A stretch of DNA of 12,566 bases from Ochromonadaceae sp. CCMP2298 (taxonomy: Eukaryota; Sar; Synurophyceae; Ochromonadales; Ochromonadaceae). Below the pieces are notes generated by a model. That model had not been told where the DNA came from, did no database searches, and saw nothing but the letters and a program-made list of their open reading frames with translations. Within the stretch, counting starts at the first letter, position 1, and each line of letters starts with the position of its first letter. The stretch is taken from positions 1-12,566 of the forward strand of contig MU634401.1 in the NCBI GenBank assembly GCA_026770595.1. Reading direction: 5' to 3'. This document shows positions 8,101 to 12,566 of this stretch, piece by piece. The position numbers and the translations under genes are program-made.

Positions 8101-10840
8101 ACATGAGGCGCATAGCGCAGAGCAGGTGGCTACTGCCGATGGCTAGGTGCAGAGCCGACTCTGAGTTGGGCAGAGCTCGGAGGAAGGGGTCCGCCCCCTC
8201 CTTCAGCAGCCAGTCCAGCAGGTACAGGCTCTTCTCGTTGTTGTGCGCCGTGGGGGCCGTCACTACCAGCCGCACCATCTGCTCCACACTCACGTCCGGG
8301 TCTGGGTAGATGAAGGACAGCACGCGTCGCGCCAGATCCGTGGTCAGGCTCACGGGCCGTGTCTGCAGGATGGAGCTCACGGCCAGTCGGTAGCCCAGGT
8401 ACCACTTGCACATGTGTCTATCGCAGCGGCGCACGACGAAGGCGCACGAGGGGGCCGGGACGGAAGTGTCGCGCAGCAGCCACTGCACAACAGGTACGCT
8501 TCCTCTGCACCCGATGTCGTCCGTATGCATGTCGCCGTGATCGACGGAAAAGAATTGCTTACGCAACCCGTCGTCTGGTGTGTCTCCTCTCTTTCTGCCC
8601 AGATCCATCTCTGCCTGGAACGAATGGGCCGAGCAGCCATGTCTGTTCCACCCTGGCACTGACCAGTTTTTGATCCAACGCACTCGATTATCCCACTGCA
8701 TGTGCTGCTCACAGACCACCTCCTCGCTGTCTTCAGATTCGTGCGGCCTCTTGCTGTAGCACCTGCTCTCCTGCGTCAGCTGCCACCAGCTCCCTACGCA
8801 GGCCCGCTCCACCGCACTAAGGGACATATCTTCCCCCTCCACTGCCCCCCCTGCCCCCACAGCGCCCACAGCCCCCACAGCCCCAGCTTCCTCCGCTTGC
8901 CCCACTGCTCCCACAGCAGCGGGGTCCGCCACTCCCAAGAGCACCAGCAGCTTGGCGGTGTTGAGGTGCCCCTGCACTAGCGAGTCCCAGAAGAGCGCCT
9001 GGCAGTGCTCCTTCTGCAGCAACACACTGCGCAGAAACGCCTCTACTGACAATATCCCCTCCTGTCCCTCCTGTCCCTTCTGTCTGCGAACAGTCCTCGC
9101 GATCTCTGCGAAGTGTGCATCATTCAAGTCCTCCTCGTTGTATCGCGCTCTGCCCCACCGGAACGCTTTCTTCAGATGCACATTCTTCAGCGCGGACGTA
9201 ACGTGCACCCGGATGGCCTCGACCGCGGCTACGAGTTCGCTGGCCTGGGAGGGGTGACTCTCGCACAGGTCGTAGATGCTGCGCCCCGCCTCGTCCCTTC
9301 TGTTGCAGAAGACGGCTTCGAAGGGGGTTTCTCTGGGCAGTGCGGACTCCACGATGCGCAGGCGGTGCTCCAGTTCGCACTCGGTCATGAGTTGGTACAG
9401 GCTGTGGAAGATGCCCACGTGCCCCCTCTCCGCTGCGATGTGCAGGGGCGTGCTAGGTGAGCGGGTACAGCACATGTTGAATACGAGATCTTTGCCGATG
9501 TTAGAGTTGCCCCACTCGTTGTTGAAGCGCAAGGACGCCATGTCGAACAGCAGCTCCGCGTGCCCCTCCCTCGCCACCACGTCGAATATGCTGTGCCTCC
9601 TGGTGCTGTCCTTCTCGCAGATGTCGCTAAATGCGGAGACACCATCCATAGTGCGCACGAGGGACTGGATGATGCCAAACTGACCTTGCCGGACAGCGTC
9701 CAGCAGCACCTATCCGACAACGACACACAGACAGACATGCAGGCACACAGGCAGACAGAGACATTCATCATACAACATAGGAGGAAGAAAGTTCAGATAA
9801 TATGGAGTGGCAACTTCAACTGCGGGGATAAGTACCTCGTGCAGATCCACGCGGGCACAGCTCATCGGCAGCAGGGACGCCCTGTCGCACAGCCACTCGA
9901 ACGAGTAAGCGTTGCCGGCAGCCACGGCAAGGCCGATGAGCTCTCGGTATCGACTTCGGAACACAGTGCTGGAGATGGCCAGCCGCCTGTCTTCGTCGAA
10001 CACGATGCTGAGTGTCGCGTGTTTCACCATGCTCTCCAATGAATGCGCCATGACCCTGCATGCGTGGTTGAAATGTACGTAGACGTGGTTGGGGTGTTTA
10101 GAATACAGCTGGGAAGCATAGCATATATATGCAAGTCCGTAAGTATGTAAATACCGTACACCTCACTAATCTCTTCCAGGCCACACCACATGCAACACGC
10201 CCCACACTCACCACATCCTGCACATAATTGCACATTATGCAATAGCACACCGCAACATAGCACACCTCTCCAATGCCACCCCACGCCCCACACCCCACAA
10301 TGCTACTGCCCACCACCACACTGCTACTGCCCACCACCACACTGCTACTGCCCACCTCCACACTGCTACTGCCCACCACCACACTGCTTCTGTCCACCAC
10401 CACTATACCACACTGCTACTGCCCACCATCACACTGCTACTGCCCACCACCACACTGCTACTGCCCACCACCACACTGCTACTGCCCACCACCACACTGC
10501 TTCTGTCCACCACCACTATACCACACTACATACGACCGCCACACCGCTACACCAGCACACCATCACACCGTCACACGACACACTTCATACGCCACACACC
10601 ACGCCACATACCACACCACGTAGGGGCACACACTCACCATTTGTCGTCCTCAATGAGTCGTCTTCGCTCATCTGGTGGAAGTTCAGCCGCCTCCAAATGC
10701 GTGGCTTTGAAGTCCACCTGGTAAGCATGCCCTTGCACGTTGACTCGCTTGACTGTGGCCAGTAACCACCAACCCCCATCATCAGAGTCGTCGGAAGCCC
10801 CTAGCCAAGCGAGAACAACATCTCCAGTGCGGAACCGCAT
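1678..10840 (-). CDS. Giant ankyrin-repeat / UvrD-like helicase protein, TRANK1 type, six exons
   Basis: Proposed exons: 10840-10638, 10055-9836, 9709-7112, 6938-6741, 6609-about 3965 and 3799-1678. Together they give about 2,661 residues ending at TAG. All junctions keep phase, and all except the last have good GT-AG sites. Approximate order: Tudor/SH3-like (5-60), degenerate ankyrin repeats (about 85-1500), IQ-like helix, acidic low-complexity linker, SF1A helicase core (about 1830-2410), Ala-rich linker, and a helical TPR-like tail (about 2498-2661). Helicase motifs are complete: GRSGTGKT, VDEIQDLTQAE, GDTAQSI, LRSHDGIL, QVKGLEF and LYTAITRS. VDFRFEEAR after motif III and the WTQEG...AVQCFSSAGD tail are typical of TRANK1 relatives. 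The family has been linked to ATP-dependent nucleic-acid or RNP work, but the substrate here is unknown. ATG 10840 is the first in frame after a stop. Confidence 0.75.
3796..3887. repeat. Nested duplication carrying two copies of a 3' splice site
   Basis: GCATCTGTTAGGAGGGAAGG occurs exactly at 3796-3815 and again at 3868-3887, 72 nt apart. Between them a second pair (3817-3839 and 3849-3871) differs at only two positions. On the minus strand each copy of the first element reads CCTTCCCTCCTAACAG|ATGC, a good acceptor. The inner copy (exon start at 3799) opens the helicase frame. The outer copy would start at 3871 and meets TAA within seven codons. Confidence 0.85.
3800..3964 (-). other. Last intron of the helicase gene (donor uncertain)
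   Basis: The acceptor TCCTAACAG|A at 3800/3799 is strong and places VDFVRFRDELWPLV at the start of exon 6, matching the 'F..F...LWP' element of TRANK1-type helicases. That needs a phase-2 donor. In the preceding open frame the only phase-2 GT sites are GGC|GTACTC at 3965 and a weaker one in GAGCT|GTGGGC. The better-looking CAG|GTCCAG near 3935 is in phase 1 and would break the frame. Confidence 0.4.
4040..4080. repeat. 9-nt coding tandem repeat
   Basis: GCATCCTTG is repeated four times plus a partial copy (fourth copy GCATCCCTG). On the minus strand it encodes Asp-Ala-Lys repeats in a hydrophilic insert between helicase motifs Ia and II. Confidence 0.9.
6610..6740 (-). other. Intron 4 of the helicase gene
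   Basis: Donor GTGCAG|GTGAGC at 6740 and acceptor CTCCTCGCAG|GTC at 6610 are both strong. They join SLDVQ to VFWMLD in phase 0. The intron itself is open in the downstream frame, so retention would add residues without a stop for part of its length. Confidence 0.7.
6976..7045. repeat. 7-nt tandem repeat with a 21-nt compound repeat, in intron 3 of the helicase gene
   Basis: CATAGAA is repeated five times at 6976-7010. A 21-nt compound unit, CATAGAA plus CAGAGAGCAGAGAA/G, then occurs twice (7004-7024 and 7025-7045). On the transcribed strand this gives TTCTATG repeats, a pyrimidine-rich tract upstream of the acceptor GACAAG|GTG at 6939/6938. The intron is 7111-6939 (donor CACAG|GTATGC). Confidence 0.85.
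9710..9835 (-). other. Intron 2 of the helicase gene, with a CAGA-rich tract
   Basis: Donor CACGAG|GTACTT at 9835 and acceptor CGGATAG|GTG at 9710 join exons 2 and 3 in phase 0, giving VDLHE|VLLDAV. The 3' part (9724-9762) is a degenerate CAGA/CACA simple repeat, read as CTGT-rich pyrimidine on the transcript. Confidence 0.65.
10056..10637 (-). other. Intron 1 of the helicase gene (582 nt)
   Basis: Donor AAATG|GTGAGT at 10637 and acceptor CATGCAG|GGT at 10056 restore the frame with a phase-2 junction. It is the longest intron seen here. Its middle is filled by a 21-nt minisatellite (10301-10526), and CACA-rich sequence flanks it on both sides. Confidence 0.65.
10301..10526. repeat. 21-nt minisatellite with a 113-nt higher-order period
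   Basis: The unit TGCTACTGCCCACCACCACAC repeats four times, followed by a variant TGCTTCTGTCCACCACCAC plus TATACCACAC. The whole 113-nt block then repeats once (10301-10413 and 10414-10526). Copies differ by single bases, such as CCTCC in the third unit and CCATC in the sixth. It lies inside intron 1 of the helicase gene, where the transcript would be G-rich with GGTGGTGGG runs. It is not a CRISPR array, because there are no unique spacers. Confidence 0.95.
10638..10840 (-). other. Exon 1: Tudor/SH3-like N-terminal domain of the helicase protein
   Basis: The exon encodes GDVVLAWLGASDDSDDGGWW, then LLATVKRVN, then YQVDFKATHLEAAELPPDE. The pattern of GD-x-V-x-A, W-W-x-A-T-V and Y-x-V-x-F strands is that of a small beta barrel of the Tudor/DUF4537 type. 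Such domains can bind methylated peptides, but an aromatic cage cannot be judged from sequence alone. Exon 1 joins exon 2 through donor AAATG|GTGAGT (phase 2) to read DDKWVMAHS. The assignment is by pattern only, at moderate confidence. Confidence 0.5.
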
Positions 10841-11489
10841 CTCTTTGCTTGAAGTCTCACGCCACTGACAGGATGAATGGAATGAACAGGCTGAATGAAC
10901 GGCGGGATTGCTCCTGCTCGGGCAAATGATCTCGAAAATGATAAGTCAAGAAACGTACGTACTGTAAAAACAAAAGGAAAAAAAATGGGGCCTACTATAT
11001 TTACAGACATCTATCCTATTCGCAAGGATGGAGCACAGGTAGTCGGGCGAAGCACAGCTGCTTGTTACATATATCCGGTACAGTACGTATATCCGACAAG
11101 AGTACAGTAGTATATCTACTATCAGCAGTACGGTATTAGCAAGTATTTCCGTGACAATTGCTGCGTTCAACAGCTGGTCTACTTGTCTACATTTTACCTG
11201 TGTAAGCATAAACCAGACTAATCATTCAAGCTGAAAGGTTGGCTTGTAGGGCTGTTACTGCGTGTTTACGGCATTACGGCCACATTTAAAGCGGCGAGCG
11301 CGGGTCAGGCCAGAGGACGGACCCGTGTCAATACTACAGTACGAGTAGGTGAATTGGATACAGGTACAGGTACAGGTACAGGTACAGGGGTCCAGCTAAT
11401 ACCATATACTGATATATACATATACTACCATACACTATGAGTTGCCATATACAGCTGATGCTACATACCATATACTACCATATACCCTA
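10841..11489. other. Intergenic spacer: helicase gene promoter side and 3' end of the membrane protein gene
   Basis: No gene is supported. The left part should contain the helicase 5' UTR and promoter. It includes a pyrimidine tract on the minus strand, TTTTTTTTCCTTTTGTTTTTACAG (about 10986-10962), that looks like a 3' splice site and may mark a 5' UTR intron. The centre has TATATCCG and AGTAGTATATCTACT motifs. A TACAGG hexamer is repeated five times at 11359-11388. The right part, just past the TAATAG stop at 11492, is rich in CCATATACTA-like words and would be a 3' UTR. Confidence 0.5.
11359..11388. repeat. TACAGG hexamer repeat (five copies)
   Basis: Five exact tandem copies of TACAGG, immediately followed by GGTCC, lie about 100 nt past the stop codon of the membrane protein gene. 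A simple microsatellite; no function is evident. Confidence 0.9.
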
Positions 11490-12566
11490 TTATGTGTTGA
11501 GCCCCTGGATGAGGCCGCACAGCGCCGCCTTGGTCTCCGCGTCGTCGCACAGAATAGTGAGCTTCTGCGGCCTACCTATAAAGTCCTGCCCAAATACCGC
11601 CACCAACCCATCCCCACGGCCCCCGCACTCCCGTATATCCACAGGCGACACCTGCGTAAGACCCCCCTGACCCCCCAGCAGCAGCTGACCGGAGGCCTCC
11701 TTGCTCTGCAGGGCTTCTTGGGACCGCCACCACACCAGACGCCCTCCCTGGTGTGTTGGTGGAGAGGGTTAGTGTGTGTAATGTGTGTACTATGTACGTA
11801 CTCTAGTATGTAATCTATGCACTGAACTCTCACCTGCAGTAGCATGTAGACGGACACAAAGCCGCTGGGCATAGGGCCCCCCTGGCTGCGCGCGCCTTTG
11901 ATACTAACCGCGCCGCACCATCTCACAGGCAGTACCAATCCAACCTTCCGGGCCAGCTTGAGGGCCTGCCACTGCTGTGCCTGTGCCTCCGCACACTGCT
12001 TACGCTGCGCCTCATACACGCGGGAGAGGTCGTCGTCATTCGCGATGGAGGCGAGCAGATTGCCCACGCGGATCATGTTACTCCGCCCCTCAGGGATGGG
12101 CAGGAAGGCGAACAGGAACTGGTACATGCCCAGCAGGAGGATGAGCAGGCGGCCGGGAACGAGCAGAGTGACGGCCCAGATCGCCACGACGGCTAGGTAG
12201 ATGGGCTTGGTGCGGCGGGGGGAGGTCCAGTTGAGGATGTTCTTGGAGGATTCGATGAGATCCAACAACCAAGCCATCAGGTTCTGCACGTACACCACGT
12301 TGTCGGGCATATTCCACAGGGTGGATATGGTACTAGAGGCTTTCTTTTCTTCCCTCAAAAGCCCCTGCAGAACCCAGCTATTCTCCCTCTCCTCCGGCGT
12401 GGGATCTAAGACCCCCACCTCCAGGCGGATGCGGACAAAGACCTCAGCGTGTTTGGGTTTTTTGCCTTCTTCCTTGCCTGTGGATGGGGTTTTGTCTGAT
12501 GATGCGGTGCTCATGAAGATGGAGCTGGCGGCATCGTAGGCGAATGAGTCAAGGTCGGCGTGCGAG
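11490..12566 (-). CDS. MCTP-like membrane-hairpin and PH-like domain protein, 3' portion (two exons, open at the right edge)
   Basis: The exons are 12566-11834 and 11747-11490. The intron 11833-11748 has donor CTGCAG|GTGAGA and acceptor CACCAG|GGA, phase 0. The frame is open through the window edge (SHADLDSFAYDAASSIF before the first Met at 12514), so that Met is probably internal. The visible ~329 residues hold a charged segment, SKNILNWTSPRRTKP, two hydrophobic stretches separated by Pro-Gly-Arg (about 12202-12100; IYLAVVAIWAVTLLV and RLLILLLGMYQFLFAFL), then a PH-like domain. The PH-like strands run from WCGAVSIKG through SVYMLLQ|GGRLVWWRS to VAVFGQDF and end in a helix, TKAALCGLIQGL. The 'NILNWTSP + hairpin' resembles the C-terminal module of plant and protist MCTP proteins, which sits in ER membranes at contact sites. 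C2 domains would lie upstream, outside the window. It ends with tandem stops TAA TAG. Confidence 0.65.

Larger units (their letters stand above)
4380..10055 (-). other. Degenerate ankyrin-repeat region (exons 2-5)
   Basis: Several units fit the ankyrin helix-turn-helix pattern: TPLHIAAERGHVGIFHSLYQ and FDVVAREGHAELLFDMASL in exon 3, SALHLAIGSSHLLCAMRLMF in mid exon 3, LLFSCIVRGRLDVLDWY further on, LLQAIEHGNMPLFLQLLDRG at the start of exon 5, and PLLHFASLLQHTHIMRWLVL with GRDSKGRTAEDVA near 5650. Spacing is irregular, so most repeats are degenerate. Near 5480-5400 the helix ALRVQCAVRGRCAVRQVRQ resembles an IQ calmodulin-binding motif with one residue out of register. Acidic and Gly-rich linkers follow before Walker A. 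Ankyrin arrays usually bind proteins; the partner is unknown. Confidence 0.65.

Noticed and set aside
10301-10526. Possible CRISPR array
   Set aside because: The repeats are directly adjacent without unique spacers, and the setting is a eukaryotic intron.
10190-10765. Plus-strand frame with Cys-Tyr-Cys-Pro-Pro-Pro-His repeats, resembling a cysteine-rich secreted protein
   Set aside because: It is a translation of the 21-nt minisatellite (21 is divisible by 3), overlaps minus-strand exon 1 and has no signal peptide.
11437-11813. Plus-strand frames over the end of the membrane protein gene
   Set aside because: They are antisense to the PH-like exon, whose minus-strand frame continues the domain across a good intron.

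Overview
This window looks like nuclear DNA of a eukaryotic microbe, probably an alga or other protist. Lineage cannot be fixed from the sequence. GC-rich exons are split by short GT-AG introns of about 70-580 nt, non-coding stretches are markedly more AT-rich and full of simple repeats, and no bacterial operon features, rRNA or tRNA were seen. All three genes I can support lie on the minus strand, so each is read from high to low coordinates.

Region 1 (38-877) holds the 5' part of a coiled-coil protein gene. Its three exons join in frame and it runs off the left edge. Region 2 (878-1677) is a gene-poor, partly AT-rich spacer. It contains a striking 30-nt palindrome (1391-1420) and AATAAA hexamers on both strands. 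Region 3 (1678-10840) is one very large gene of at least six exons, predicted at about 2,660 residues. Its order is an N-terminal Tudor/SH3-like fold, a long stretch of degenerate ankyrin repeats, an IQ-like helix, a complete UvrD/Rep-type superfamily 1 helicase core, and a C-terminal helical TPR-like tail. From the helicase onward this matches the TRANK1 (TPR and ankyrin repeat-containing protein 1) type. Region 4 (10841-11489) is a spacer with short repeats, holding the promoter of the large gene and the 3' end of its neighbour. Region 5 (11490-12566) is the 3' end of a gene for a membrane protein. It has a hydrophobic hairpin resembling the C-terminal membrane module of MCTP (multiple C2 and transmembrane) proteins, followed by a pleckstrin-homology-like domain.

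Nothing in the sequence ties the three genes into one pathway; they look like independent transcription units. The most interesting object is the giant ankyrin-helicase protein with an apparently intact ATPase core and a possible methyl-mark-reader-like N terminus. Next are the intron repeats, especially a duplicated 3' splice site whose upstream copy would truncate the protein just before most of the helicase motifs, and a 21-nt minisatellite with a 113-nt higher-order period in the first intron. Splice sites were inferred by eye from consensus and reading phase. The junction between the last two helicase-gene exons (about 3965 to 3799) is the least certain.
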